Positions 26,381 through 37,343 of a stretch of 64,000 nt of DNA are shown in pieces. Numbering within the stretch: the stretch's first letter is position 1; every line of letters begins with the position of its first letter. The stretch is from Rhizobium redzepovicii. Lineage in GTDB: Bacteria; Pseudomonadota; Alphaproteobacteria; Rhizobiales; Rhizobiaceae. The position numbers were made by a program, and so were the translations under genes. Where the stretch lies: assembly GCF_019793435.1 (NCBI RefSeq), contig NZ_JAILYH010000008.1, positions 124,001 to 188,000 on the forward strand, given 5' to 3'. Below the pieces are notes generated by a model, which was not told where the DNA came from, did not search any database, and saw only the letters and a program-made list of their open reading frames with translations.

Positions 26381-27820
26381 TCAGATGCCGCTCTGGCCGT
26401 CGGAACCGATATAGGCGATGCGGATCATATTCGTGGCGCCGGGTGTGCCGAGCGGCACGCCGGCCGAGATGATGATGCGGTCGCCGGGCTTGCCGAAGCC
26501 TTCGTCGGCGACGATGCGGCAGGCGCGGTTGACCATGTCGTCGAGATCGGTCGCGTCATGCGTGACGACGCAATGCAGGCCCCAGACGACGGCAAGACGG
26601 CGTGCCGTCTTGATGATCGGCGACAGCGCCAGGATCGGCACCTGCGGACGCTCACGTGAGGCGCGAAGGCCTGTCGTGCCCGACGAGGTGTAGCAGACGA
26701 TCGCTGACAGCTTCAGCGTCTCGGCGATCTGGCGCGCAGCGAGCGAGATCGCATCGGCACCGGTCGCTTCCGGCTGGGCGCGCTGGGCATAGATGATGCC
26801 CGGATAATGCGGCTCGCGCTCGATGGCGGTGGCAATCGACGCCATGGTCGAAACGGCTTCGACCGGATAGTCCCCCGAGGCCGACTCGGCCGAGAGCATG
26901 ACGGCATCGGCGCCTTCGAAGACGGCGGTTGCGACGTCGGAAACTTCCGCGCGCGTCGGCACCGGCGCCGAGATCATCGATTCCAGCATCTGCGTGGCGA
27001 CGACCACCGGCTTGCCCGAACGGCGGCAGGCGCGGATCAACTGCTTCTGGATGCCGGGAACCGATTCGAGCGGCATTTCGACGCCGAGATCGCCGCGAGC
27101 GACCATCAAGGCATCGGAAAGCTCGATGATTTCCTCGATACGCTCGAGAGCCTGCGGCTTTTCGATCTTCGACATCAGGCCGACACGGCCGCGGGCGATC
27201 TTGCGCACTTCGGCAAGGTCGTCAGGACGCTGCACGAAGGAAAGCGCCACCCAGTCGACGTCGTCGGTGGCAAGCACGGCGTCGAGATCGGCGCGGTCCT
27301 TGTCCGTCAGCGCACCGACGCCGAGCAGCGTGTCGGGAAGGCTGACGCCTTTGCGGTCGGAGATGCGCGTGCCCGAAATAACGGTGGTAACGATGCTTTT
27401 GCCATCGCATTTTTCGGCGCGCAGCGCGAGCTTGCCGTCGTCGATCAGCAGGCGGTGGCCGGGCTGCACCGATTCCAGGATCTCGGGATGCGGCAGATAG
27501 ACGCGGTTCTGGTCGCCGAGCGCTTCGTTGTTGTCGAGCGTGAAGGTCTGGCCGGGTTTCAGGTCGACCTTGCTGTCGACGAACTTGCCGACTCGCAGTT
27601 TCGGTCCCTGCAGGTCGGCGAGAATGCCGATCGGCCGGCCGGAGCGCGCCTCGACCGAGCGGATGCGCTGGATGAGCGTACGCATCACGTCGTGGCTCGC
27701 ATGGCTCATATTGATGCGGAAGACATCGGCGCCGGCCTGATGCAGCTTCTCGATCATCGATTCCTCAGCGGAGGCGGGCCCGAGGGTGGCGAGGATTTTA
27801 ATTTTGCGATTACGCTTCAT
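26381..27820 (-). CDS. pyk: Pyruvate kinase
   Basis: 479-residue glycolytic enzyme making pyruvate and ATP from phosphoenolpyruvate. The start (KIKILATLGPASAEE), the substrate-binding FRINMSHASHD, the signature with the catalytic Lys (GLMSKIEKPQALERI), MVARGDLGVEMPL and the effector end are all present. The ATG (27820) overlaps the DUF1036 stop by one base (TGATG); a preceding in-frame TTG is not needed. A strong terminator follows. Standard length. Confidence 0.97.
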   Translation of the reverse strand: MKRNRKIKILATLGPASAEESMIEKLHQAGADVFRINMSHASHDVMRTLIQRIRSVEARSGRPIGILADLQGPKLRVGKFVDSKVDLKPGQTFTLDNNEALGDQNRVYLPHPEILESVQPGHRLLIDDGKLALRAEKCDGKSIVTTVISGTRISDRKGVSLPDTLLGVGALTDKDRADLDAVLATDDVDWVALSFVQRPDDLAEVRKIARGRVGLMSKIEKPQALERIEEIIELSDALMVARGDLGVEMPLESVPGIQKQLIRACRRSGKPVVVATQMLESMISAPVPTRAEVSDVATAVFEGADAVMLSAESASGDYPVEAVSTMASIATAIEREPHYPGIIYAQRAQPEATGADAISLAARQIAETLKLSAIVCYTSSGTTGLRASRERPQVPILALSPIIKTARRLAVVWGLHCVVTHDATDLDDMVNRACRIVADEGFGKPGDRIIISAGVPLGTPGATNMIRIAYIGSDGQSGI

Positions 27821-28305
27821 CAATTCTGGCTTTCTTGCGTCCCTGGGGTGTCGGAGAGTTGAACCATCCAGCTGCCCTGGCGGCCCGTGTCATATTCCTT
27901 GAAACCCATCTTCTGGTAACCGCGGGCATAACAATCCTGCACACCCGAGATCTTGAACTCGTTTTCCGCCACGCACATCTGCACGTCCCCCGTCCATCGT
28001 CCTCCCCGGGCGGCGTCCTCTGCGTAGAGGTAATAATAACGCGATTGCAATTCTCCCTCGATCAACACGGCGCAGGTCGTTGCCGGCACCTGCCACCAGC
28101 CTTCCGTCATCCAGCCGTCCTTGGCCCGATAGCCGATCGCCACGCCGACGAGATTTTGCGTTCCGTTGCAGACGCGAAAATCGGCGCGCGCGGCATCTGC
28201 GATGAAGAACGGCATAAAGGCTGCAAGTGCAAACAGAGCGAGACGGACCAGCGGTCCGGACCGCGTGAGGAAACTTGGCGCGGCTTGGATCAACACGGCT
28301 CCCAA
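27820..28305 (-). CDS. Exported DUF1036-family protein
   Basis: 161 residues. The N-terminus has a signal peptide (LVRLALFALAAFMPFFIADAARA, ending near residue 42). The mature part matches DUF1036: FRVCNGTQNLVGVAIGYRAK, GWWQVPATTCAVLI and four to six cysteines that may form disulfides. Start is uncertain: TTG 28305 behind GTGGAG is the best I see, and no in-frame ATG precedes the signal peptide. It is translationally coupled to pyk, which is an unusual pairing. Function unknown. Confidence 0.8.
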   Translation of the reverse strand: MGAVLIQAAPSFLTRSGPLVRLALFALAAFMPFFIADAARADFRVCNGTQNLVGVAIGYRAKDGWMTEGWWQVPATTCAVLIEGELQSRYYYLYAEDAARGGRWTGDVQMCVAENEFKISGVQDCYARGYQKMGFKEYDTGRQGSWMVQLSDTPGTQESQN

Positions 28306-28503
28306 ATAGCTCCACGGTTATTCGTATGCTTGTCTTCTTGCGCCGCCGTCAAGCGAAAGTCAACGCAATGCTAATCGATTATATTTCCTTTCACAAACCG
28401 CCCGTCGAGGGTCGGCTCAACCTCTGTCCGCCTGCGGCGCTTGAACCTGGCGCGGACGCATGCGATCACTGCCCGACTGCGCAATGACGAACGGCAATTC
28501 CTG

Positions 28504-29292
28504 ATGGACGACTTCCAATCCTTCGAAATCCTATCCGGCAAACATGACAAAGGCATGGTGATCCTCGCAGATCACGCGGTGAACCGCCTTCCCGCACACT
28601 ATGGCCGGCTCGGCCTGCCGGAGGCGGCCTTCACCCGCCACATCGCCTATGACATCGGCATCGAGGGCCTGACGCGGCAGCTTTCGGAAAGCCTCGGCGT
28701 ACCCGCGGTGCTCGGCGGCTTCTCGCGCCTGCTGATCGACCCGAACCGCGGCGAAGACGATCCGACCCTGATCATGAAAATCTCCGACGGCGCCGTCATA
28801 TCCGGCAATCATCCGATCACGCCGCAGGAGTGGGAGAACCGCATCGAAACCTTCCATCGCCCCTATCACCACGCCGTCGCCGCAACGATCGACAGGGTGG
28901 CGAACGCCACCGGGAAGGCGCCGCTGGTGCTGTCGCTGCACTCCTTCACGCCCGCCTGGAAAGGTATTCCCCGCCCCTGGCACGCCGCCGTGCTTTGGGA
29001 CAGCGATCACCGCGCCGTCGGCCCGCTACTGGACATGCTGCGCGCCGATCCCGATCTTATCGTCGGCGACAACGAACCCTATGATGGCGCACTGAAGGGC
29101 GATACCATGTACCGCCACTGCATGATCACCGGCATTCCGCATGCGCTGCTCGAAGTCCGTCAGGACCTGATTGCAGACGAGGCCGGCATAGCGGCATGGG
29201 CCGAGCGCCTCGCGCCGATCTTTGCGGCAATGAACGCTGATCCCGCCTTGCACGAATACGACGTCCACGTCTCGCGCACAGGCCCCTATTGA
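28504..29292 (+). CDS. N-formylglutamate amidohydrolase family protein
   Basis: 262 residues. The fold is recognised by MVILADHAVNRLPAHYG (metal-binding His), SRLLIDPNRGEDDPTL, HRPYHHAV and LVLSLHSFTP. N-formylglutamate amidohydrolase releases formate and glutamate at the end of histidine breakdown; related proteins act on formylaspartate or unknown substrates. No hut gene is nearby, so substrate is open. I chose ATG 28504; a TTG at 28441 is upstream in frame. Confidence 0.88.
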   Translation: MDDFQSFEILSGKHDKGMVILADHAVNRLPAHYGRLGLPEAAFTRHIAYDIGIEGLTRQLSESLGVPAVLGGFSRLLIDPNRGEDDPTLIMKISDGAVISGNHPITPQEWENRIETFHRPYHHAVAATIDRVANATGKAPLVLSLHSFTPAWKGIPRPWHAAVLWDSDHRAVGPLLDMLRADPDLIVGDNEPYDGALKGDTMYRHCMITGIPHALLEVRQDLIADEAGIAAWAERLAPIFAAMNADPALHEYDVHVSRTGPY

Positions 29293-29304
29293 AAGGAGAG
29301 CGAG

Positions 29305-29610
29305 ATGACCGCGCTCAGCAAACAACAGCAGACCGAATTCGAGGCCGCCGCATTCCGCCGCCTTGTCGCGCATCTTCGCGAGCGCAGCGACGTGCAGAAT
29401 ATCGACCTGATGAACCTCGCCGGCTTTTGCCGCAACTGCCTGTCGAACTGGTATCGCGAGGCAGCCGAGGCCGACGGCGCGCCCGTCACCAAAGACGAAT
29501 CGCGCGAGATGGTCTACGGCATGCCCTACGAGGACTGGAAAAAACTCCACCAGAACGAGGCCTCACCTGTGCAAAAGGCTGCTTTTGAACTGAACAACCC
29601 AAACAAATAG
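29305..29610 (+). CDS. DUF1244-family protein
   Basis: 101-residue protein, starting [20 protein letters not shown]. It matches DUF1244 through [20 protein letters not shown] and [17 protein letters not shown], and carries two cysteines spaced CRNC that could bind a metal. Strong AAGGAGAG site before ATG 29305. It follows the amidohydrolase by 12 bases, so the two are probably cotranscribed. Function unknown. Confidence 0.88.
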   Translation: MTALSKQQQTEFEAAAFRRLVAHLRERSDVQNIDLMNLAGFCRNCLSNWYREAAEADGAPVTKDESREMVYGMPYEDWKKLHQNEASPVQKAAFELNNPNK

Positions 29611-29699
29611 CCTGGCCGACCCCGAACAGGCTTGACCGTGACGCCGCTTCGCGGCAGTCACGTGCCTTCGAATTGATCATCCCCAATCAGGAGAACACG

Positions 29700-29963
29700 A
29701 TGTCTGATGCTCATGGCGTCGCCCGCGACCAGCTTCGCGCTTTCATCGAGCGCATTGAACGGCTGGAAGAAGAAAAGAAGACCATCGCCGACGACATCAA
29801 GGACGTCTATGGCGAAGCCAAGGGAATGGGCTTCGATACCAAGATTCTGAAGAAGGTCGTGGCGCTGCGCAAGAAGGACGAGCAGGAGCGCATGGAAGAG
29901 GAAGCGATCCTCGACACCTACCTGCACGCACTCGGCATGATCGAGTCGCCGCCGGAAGGCTGA
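29700..29963 (+). CDS. gapR: GapR-like nucleoid-associated protein (DUF2312)
   Basis: 87-residue helical protein. The segment [20 protein letters not shown] (12-31) and the following [20 protein letters not shown] align well with Caulobacter GapR (ERVERLEVEK...EAKGNGFDVKVLKKVV). GapR binds AT-rich, overtwisted DNA ahead of replication and transcription. The basic stretch after residue 50 would contact DNA and the helices form an oligomer. ATG 29700 follows AGGAGAACACG. A hairpin terminator lies 28 bases after the stop. Confidence 0.92.
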   Translation: MSDAHGVARDQLRAFIERIERLEEEKKTIADDIKDVYGEAKGMGFDTKILKKVVALRKKDEQERMEEEAILDTYLHALGMIESPPEG

Positions 29964-29990
29964 TCCGCCCTTCATTGCTGATATGTCGAC

Positions 29991-30017
29991 AAGCCGCCGG
30001 ACCGCCCGGCGGCTTTT
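29991..30017 (+). terminator. Terminator of gapR
   Basis: Stem AAGCCGCCGG/CCGGCGGCTT with a five-base loop, followed by T-rich TTCTTTT. Confidence 0.88.
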
Positions 30018-30027
30018 CTTTTGCCCA

Positions 30028-30132
30028 ATGCACGTCGCCCGGAAGTGTGCAGCGGTTCCGGGATAACGATATGCATCAAAACAAAGAGCTGAAGCGCGTC
30101 GCATGAATCAAGTTTGCTGCGACGCGCTTTAG
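30028..30132. repeat. Dispersed intergenic palindromic repeat, copy B
   Basis: Shares GTGTGCAGCGGTT, AAAACAAAGA and GCTTTAG with the copy at 26162. It ends with a perfect 12-bp hairpin AAGCGCGTCGCA (30092-30103) / TGCGACGCGCTT (30118-30129). Non-coding, between gapR and the DUF882 gene. Confidence 0.8.
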
Positions 30133-30181
30133 GCTGCACAGCCATAATGGCTGTCCGCCGCTGGTCGAAGCAGCCAAAAAG

Positions 30182-30211
30182 GAAAACCGCCGGATCGCCC
30201 CGACGGTTTTC
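30182..30211 (-). terminator. Terminator of the DUF882 gene
   Basis: Stem GAAAACCG/CGGTTTTC around 14 bases, followed leftward by a T-rich tract. It sits 20 bases after the stop at 30232. Confidence 0.7.
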
Positions 30212-30231
30212 GATATTTCATGATGGCCGGC

Positions 30232-32079
30232 TCAGTTCGTGTTGAACTTGCGCACTTCCATGAAGTTAACAGCCGTGCCGCTGAAGCGGGCCGGGTCGAC
30301 CGAAGCGGTCTTGACGTTGAAACCTTCGGTATAAACGGTAGTCGGCTGCGCGCGCATCGTCTGGCTGACGAAACGTGGCGCCTTCACCTGCTTGGAGGCC
30401 ATTTCCAGACGGGCATTGGTCAGCGCCCACTGCGAAATCATCTTCTGCGTCAGCTTCGGCTCGGTGCGAACCGTCGCGCGGCTGGCGTCCGCCGCGGCGG
30501 CTTCCTTGTGCGTCGGGCGGCCGCCCTTGGTGGGCAGGCCCTGCGCCACGGCGTTTTCGGCGGCCGGTTCATCAAAGCCGTCGCCGAAGCTTGCCGATTT
30601 GGTCATGGGCGCCAAGGCTGCGAGCTCAAGCGGCGGTTTTGCGGCAGGCGCCTTTTGCGTCATCGCGGCGTTGATTGCCTGCTCCACCGTCATCTCAGGC
30701 GCATGCCCGGCGACCTGGTTTTCTCCACCCTTGTTCTGCTGGTCGAGCGCATCGGCGACGGCGGGAGATAGTCCGCCGTCCTGATCTGCCTCGTCGGCCT
30801 CTGCTTCCGGATCGGCATTGGCCGCAGCCAGAAGGTTCTCGGCGACGGCAGGGCGTTCGACCGGCGTCGGAACCGGCATTCCGGTCAGCATGTCAGGATC
30901 GGTCGATGCGAGCTCAGCATCGCCCGGCGCGCGGCGCTGGCCGAGTAGTGAGGGGACCGGAATGCTATAGGCGCTGAGATCGGCGAATTGCTGCGGCTGG
31001 GCCTGATCGGCCGGAAGCGCCGCGACAAGGGCCTGTTGCGCGGCATTACCCGAAGGCGGTGCGACGAGCGCACTCGCCACGTCGCTGCCGGCCGGCTGAT
31101 TGCTGAATGCCGGGCGAACCTGCGGCACCGGCGCGTTCAGATCGGCGACTTCGGTCTGCTGCGGCTCGACAGGAGCAGGCTCGGGCGCTGCCTTCGGCGG
31201 CGTTGCCTTGGCGACGGCAACAGGCGTCGAATCGTCCGAATCGTCTTCCTGCTCGTCCGCTCCGCCGCCAAACAGCGCAGCAAACAGCGTCTTATGCTTC
31301 GGCGCCGATTCGGAAGCGCTGGCGATTTCTATCTGCGTACCGCTGACGCGGCGCTTATAGTCGGCCATTGCCTGCTGATAGCCGGGCAGCGGCTTGCCGT
31401 CAGCCGGGATATGAATGGTGTTGCCGTTCGGGAAAAGCCGGACCAGTTCGTCGCGGCTCATGCGCGGCCAAGCGCGGACGCCGCCGACATCCATATGCAC
31501 GAAGGGCGAGCCCGATTTCGGATAGAAGCCGACGCCGCCGACCTGCATTTTCATGCCGATCCCGCGCAATGTCGCAAGCTTGACGTCCGGAATGAAGAAG
31601 TCCATCGCCTTGCCGAGCATATGCTGGCTCTTTTCGGCAACGCCCGAGTTGCGCGAGCGGCCGCGGAGCATCTCGTTGGTACCCGGTGAACGGAAACCGC
31701 AGACGACGTTAATATAATCCCGCGAACCGCTCTGGCGATAAACTTCCCAGATCAGGTCGAACAGGCGCGGGTCCATCTTCGTCGGCTGGTTCTTGCGCCA
31801 GTCGCGCAGGAAGCGGTTCAGCTGCTCCAGACCCTTGGGATCGAACTTGCCGTTGCGCTTGTACGTGATGACGGCTTTTTCGCCGGTATGGATGAAATAA
31901 AGCTTGAGGCTGCGGGTGTCGCCCGCTGCCTCGGAAGGTGTACTAACGAATACCGGTGAGGAAACCGCGAGCGCAAGAAGGGCGGCCGCTGCCGTCCTTG
32001 CTGCCTTTCCGCAGATGTCGGCGCACAACATACGCCAGCTCAAGCGCGAAGGCTTGGAATTCCCATTCAGATTCGGCAA
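30232..32079 (-). CDS. Exported DUF882/M15-type murein peptidase with long disordered tail
   Basis: 615 residues. After a signal sequence (AARTAAAALLALAVSSPVFV) the catalytic part (about 55-225) carries the zinc ligands in SQHMLGKAMDF and FVHMDVGG and the VVCGFRSPGTNEMLR stretch, as in YcbK/MepK-type L,D- or D,D-endopeptidases. Residues about 250-540 are Ala/Pro/Glu-rich and look disordered. The end (QWALTNARLEMASKQV...) is more ordered. The start is open: TTG 32079 with GGGGA upstream, or ATG 32031 closer to the signal peptide. Role: cleaving peptidoglycan cross-links (inferred from family). Confidence 0.85.
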   Translation of the reverse strand: MPNLNGNSKPSRLSWRMLCADICGKAARTAAAALLALAVSSPVFVSTPSEAAGDTRSLKLYFIHTGEKAVITYKRNGKFDPKGLEQLNRFLRDWRKNQPTKMDPRLFDLIWEVYRQSGSRDYINVVCGFRSPGTNEMLRGRSRNSGVAEKSQHMLGKAMDFFIPDVKLATLRGIGMKMQVGGVGFYPKSGSPFVHMDVGGVRAWPRMSRDELVRLFPNGNTIHIPADGKPLPGYQQAMADYKRRVSGTQIEIASASESAPKHKTLFAALFGGGADEQEDDSDDSTPVAVAKATPPKAAPEPAPVEPQQTEVADLNAPVPQVRPAFSNQPAGSDVASALVAPPSGNAAQQALVAALPADQAQPQQFADLSAYSIPVPSLLGQRRAPGDAELASTDPDMLTGMPVPTPVERPAVAENLLAAANADPEAEADEADQDGGLSPAVADALDQQNKGGENQVAGHAPEMTVEQAINAAMTQKAPAAKPPLELAALAPMTKSASFGDGFDEPAAENAVAQGLPTKGGRPTHKEAAAADASRATVRTEPKLTQKMISQWALTNARLEMASKQVKAPRFVSQTMRAQPTTVYTEGFNVKTASVDPARFSGTAVNFMEVRKFNTN

Positions 32080-32257
32080 CTCGATCCCCGTCAGACAGAC
32101 AATGTCCCGTACTGTCTCAGATGACTGTCAAATGCGGTCACACGATGGCAAAAATGCCACACATGATCAACCTTTTCTTTACATAGTGAACGAGCCACTA
32201 ACAAGTGGTTTATGATCAGTAACAAATCGTGGTTGCCTTAGTCTTAATAAAAAGCGC

Positions 32258-33802
<1,545 letters not shown>

Positions 33803-34009
33803 TGTCGCCTCACTTCATGCGAAACCATGAAGCGCACTCTGACAGAAAGGCTTGAACATCCTGTTTTGAGAAATAATTGCATTTTAACGATTGGAACGGG
33901 TCGTTTTCGTACCGAAGCGAGGCCTTTCATGCGCCGAAAGGCCCTTGATGCGGCGCCTTCTCACGCTTATTCAAACAGACCTGTTATGAAAGTGGAGAGG
34001 AATTGCCCC

Positions 34010-35863
34010 ATGAAAATCGAGCTCCCGCACGCCCGCCTTCTTTTGTCGGCAGCAGCGCCAGCCGGGGCAGCCAATCCGGCGCTCGGCGATCTGCCGGTCT
34101 GGAAGCTGCAGGATCTTTATCCCTCCGCCACCTCGACCGCCTTTGTCGCCGACATGGAAAAGGCCGGCAAGGCTGCTATCGCCTTTGAGGAGAAGTGGAA
34201 GGGCAAACTCGCCGAGGCCGCGACGAAGACCGGCACTGAGGGCATCGGCGCGGCGCTGAAGGAATATGAGGCGCTGGACGATATCATGGGCCGCCTCGGT
34301 TCCTTCGCCGGCCTTACCTATTTCTCCGACACCACCGATCCGGCAAACGGCAAGCTCTACGGCGACGTGCAGACCAAGATCACCGAATTTTCCGGGCACC
34401 TGCTGTTTTTCGCACTCGAACTCAACCGCATCGATGACGCGGTGATCGATGCGAGCATGGCAAACGACCCCGCCGCCGGCCACTATCGCCCCTGGTTGGT
34501 CGACCTCAGGAAAGACAAGCCTTACCAGCTCGACGACCGGCTGGAACAGCTCTTCCTCGAAAAGTCGATGACATCGGCCGCCGCCTTCAATCGCCTCTTC
34601 GACGAAACCATGGCCGAACTGCGCTATGAGATCGATGGCGAAAAAGTGCCGCTCGAAGTGGCGCTGAACATGCTGCAGGAGAAGGATCCGGACGTCCGCC
34701 GCAAGGCGGCCATGGCGCTTGCGGCAACCTTCAAGGCCAATATCCGCATCTTCACGCTGATCACCAATACGCTTGCCAAGGACAAGGATATTTCCGACCG
34801 CTGGCGCGGCTTCGAGGATATCGCCGACGCCCGGCATCTCGCAAACCGTGTCGAGCGCGAGGTCGTCGATGCGCTGGCCGCGGCCGTCCGCGAAGCCTAT
34901 CCCCGCCTTTCGCACCGCTATTACAAGATGAAGGCGAAATGGCTCGGCATGGAGCAGATGAATTTCTGGGACCGCAACGCGCCGCTGCCGGAAACCTCCA
35001 GCGCCGTTATTCCCTGGCCCGAGGCGAAGGACACGGTGCTTTCGGCCTATGGCAATTTCGCCCCCGAGATGGCTGATATCGCCAGGCGCTTCTTCGACGA
35101 ACAATGGATCGATGCACCCGTCCGCCCCGGCAAGGCGCCCGGCGCCTTCGCCCATCCGACGGTTCCCTCGGCCCACCCCTATGTGCTCGTCAACTATATG
35201 GGCAAGCCGCGCGACGTGATGACGCTTGCCCATGAACTCGGGCACGGCGTGCACCAGGTTCTCGCCGGCGCGCAAGGGGCGCTGATGTGCCAGACGCCGC
35301 TGACACTTGCCGAAACGGCGTCGGTCTTCGGCGAGATGCTGACCTTCCGCGCGCTTCTGGAAAAGACCAGCGACAAGCGCGAGCGCAAGGCGATGCTCGC
35401 CCAGAAGGTCGAGGACATGATCAATACGGTCGTCCGCCAGATCGCCTTCTATGAGTTCGAGCGCAAGCTGCACACCGCCCGCAAGGCAGGGGAACTCACA
35501 GCCGACGACATCGGCGAACTCTGGATCTCCGTCCAGTCGGAAAGCCTCGGGCCGGCGATCAGCATTTCGGAAGGCTATGAGACCTATTGGGCCTATATCC
35601 CCCACTTCATCCACTCGCCCTTCTATGTCTATGCCTATGCCTTCGGCGATTGCCTGGTGAATTCGCTCTACGCCGTCTACCAGAAGGCCGAGACCGGCTT
35701 CCAGGAGAAGTATTTCGAACTGCTGAGGGCCGGCGGCACCAAGCATCATTCGGAACTTTTGAAGCCCTTCGGCCTGGACGCCACCGATCCGTCGTTCTGG
35801 AGCCAGGGCCTGTCGATGATCGAGGGGCTAATCGATGAGTTGGAGGCTTTGGATAGGGCGTAA
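34010..35863 (+). CDS. pepF: Oligoendopeptidase F (M3 metallopeptidase)
   Basis: 617-residue cytoplasmic zinc peptidase that trims peptides. The zinc motif is TLAHELGHGVHQV (HEXXH, about 410) with the third ligand in TLAETASVFGEM about 28 residues later. The N-terminal lobe is LPVWKLQDLYPS onward. I chose ATG 34010 (MKIELPHARL) behind GAGAGG; ATG 33986 is also in frame. The very long upstream extension is antisense to the response regulator and is not real. Full length. Confidence 0.94.
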   Translation: MKIELPHARLLLSAAAPAGAANPALGDLPVWKLQDLYPSATSTAFVADMEKAGKAAIAFEEKWKGKLAEAATKTGTEGIGAALKEYEALDDIMGRLGSFAGLTYFSDTTDPANGKLYGDVQTKITEFSGHLLFFALELNRIDDAVIDASMANDPAAGHYRPWLVDLRKDKPYQLDDRLEQLFLEKSMTSAAAFNRLFDETMAELRYEIDGEKVPLEVALNMLQEKDPDVRRKAAMALAATFKANIRIFTLITNTLAKDKDISDRWRGFEDIADARHLANRVEREVVDALAAAVREAYPRLSHRYYKMKAKWLGMEQMNFWDRNAPLPETSSAVIPWPEAKDTVLSAYGNFAPEMADIARRFFDEQWIDAPVRPGKAPGAFAHPTVPSAHPYVLVNYMGKPRDVMTLAHELGHGVHQVLAGAQGALMCQTPLTLAETASVFGEMLTFRALLEKTSDKRERKAMLAQKVEDMINTVVRQIAFYEFERKLHTARKAGELTADDIGELWISVQSESLGPAISISEGYETYWAYIPHFIHSPFYVYAYAFGDCLVNSLYAVYQKAETGFQEKYFELLRAGGTKHHSELLKPFGLDATDPSFWSQGLSMIEGLIDELEALDRA

Positions 35864-35957
35864 GGCTCGGCCAGACTTGAAACGAACGAGTGTCGTTGTG
35901 AGTTATCAGGCCGCATTCTGCAACGTCCACGAGGAACCATGACAGCAGCCCCCTCTG

Positions 35958-36094
35958 CCTCATTCCTGTGCTTGTCACAGGAATCCAGCGCGCCCAAGTC
36001 ATTGGGCGCGGGAGGCTCTTTGTCTGTCGGAAGTGAGTCATTCACGGCGCAGACGCGCCGTGGCTGGATTCCTGTGAAAAGCACAGGAATGAGG
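35958..36094. repeat. Three-hairpin (cloverleaf-like) intergenic repeat
   Basis: Outer arms of about 32 bases, starting CCTCATTCCTGTGCTT (35958) and ending AGCACAGGAATGAGG (36094), pair with a single mismatch. Each arm is itself a short palindrome (ATTCCTGTG/CACAGGAAT). Inside are two more hairpins: GCGCCCA-AGTCAT-TGGGCGC (about 35989-36008) and CACGGCG-CAGACG-CGCCGTG (about 36044-36063). It fills most of the gap between pepF and pabB. Nothing coding is evident. It is probably a dispersed rhizobial repeat unit. Confidence 0.85.
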
Positions 36095-36188
36095 GAAGTG
36101 GGTGTTGCTGCAGTCTTCGCATCGCCACCCATGTCAAAGCCCAGAACCGTCGCAAGCATCGGATAACCAAGCAAGATGCGGCGCAATC

Positions 36189-37343
36189 ATGTCTGACCCC
36201 TATATTCTCTTCCGCGACGACACATCAGGCCAGGTGATGCTTTTCACCGAACCGGCAGAGATCATCGTCGCGCGAACGCGCGACGAATTCTTTGCCGGCC
36301 TTCTCAGGATGGAAGAGGCCAAGGCCGAGGGCAAATGGCTTGCCGGCTACATGGCCTACGAGGCCGGATATCTGTTCGAGGAGAAACTCGCCTCCTTCGC
36401 CAACGAGAACCGCGAAACCCCGCTCCTCTCCTTCGGCGTCTTCGATGCTCCGAAGCCGGACACACACCCGCTTGCCCAAGCGAAACAGCGCCTTGAGAAC
36501 GAGGAATTCCTCACCGCCCCGAAGGCCGCCTGGGATTTCCCTCTATATAAAGAGCGCTTCGACCGCCTGCATGAGCATCTGCGGCTCGGCGACGCCTATC
36601 AAGCGAACCTCACCATGCCGGTCGAGGCCCGCTGGAACGGCGATCCCCGTGCCGCCTTCTGGTCGCTGATCGAACGCCAGCCGGTCAAATACGGCGCGCT
36701 GGTCGATCTCGGCGGTCCGCTCATCCTGTCGCGTTCACCGGAACTCTTCTTCCGCACAGATGAGGAGGGCTGGATCGAGACCCATCCGATGAAGGGCACG
36801 GCGAAACGCGGCGCCACTGCCGCCGAAGATGCCGAAATCGTCGAAGCCATGCGCCGCGATATCAAGACGCAGGCGGAAAACCGCATGATCGTCGATCTCT
36901 TGCGCAACGATATCTCCCGTATCACCGAAGTCGGCACGCTCGATGTGCCGAAGCTCTTCGACATCGAGACCTATCCGACCGTCCACCAGATGGTCAGCCA
37001 TGTGCAGGCAAGGCTGCGCCCCGGCCTTTCGATCCGCGACATCTTTGCAGCCCTCTTTCCCTGCGGCTCGATCACCGGCGCGCCGAAGATGCGGGCGATG
37101 GAAATCCTGCACGCGCTCGAGAATGCTCCCCGCGACGCCTATTGCGGTGCGATCGGCATGATCTCGCCAAGCGGCGTCATGCGCTTTTCCGTCGCCATCC
37201 GCACCATCACGCTTTTTGACGGCGGCAGGGCCGTCTTCAACGTCGGCGGCGGCATCGTCTTTGATTCCACAGCCGAGGCCGAATATGAGGAATGCCTGCT
37301 CAAGGCCCGCTTCGCCGTCGGCGACCAGTGGATTGCGCGATGA
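36189..37343 (+). CDS. pabB: Aminodeoxychorismate synthase component I
   Basis: 384-residue chorismate-using enzyme of folate biosynthesis. The C-terminal chorismate-binding domain shows SRSPELFFRTDEEGWIETHP, MKGTAKRG, DLLRNDISRITEVG and the signature FPCGSITGAPKMRAMEI. The N-terminal part is shorter than in TrpE (MAYEAGYLFEE...), as is typical of PabB. ATG 36189 was chosen over upstream in-frame codons inside the repeat. The stop overlaps the start of the aminotransferase-IV gene as ATGA. Confidence 0.94.
   Translation: MSDPYILFRDDTSGQVMLFTEPAEIIVARTRDEFFAGLLRMEEAKAEGKWLAGYMAYEAGYLFEEKLASFANENRETPLLSFGVFDAPKPDTHPLAQAKQRLENEEFLTAPKAAWDFPLYKERFDRLHEHLRLGDAYQANLTMPVEARWNGDPRAAFWSLIERQPVKYGALVDLGGPLILSRSPELFFRTDEEGWIETHPMKGTAKRGATAAEDAEIVEAMRRDIKTQAENRMIVDLLRNDISRITEVGTLDVPKLFDIETYPTVHQMVSHVQARLRPGLSIRDIFAALFPCGSITGAPKMRAMEILHALENAPRDAYCGAIGMISPSGVMRFSVAIRTITLFDGGRAVFNVGGGIVFDSTAEAEYEECLLKARFAVGDQWIAR

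Noticed and set aside
33971..35749. 592-codon minus-strand ORF opposite pepF
   Set aside because: Antisense shadow of a clear M3 peptidase with an HEXXH motif; high GC keeps the opposite frame open.
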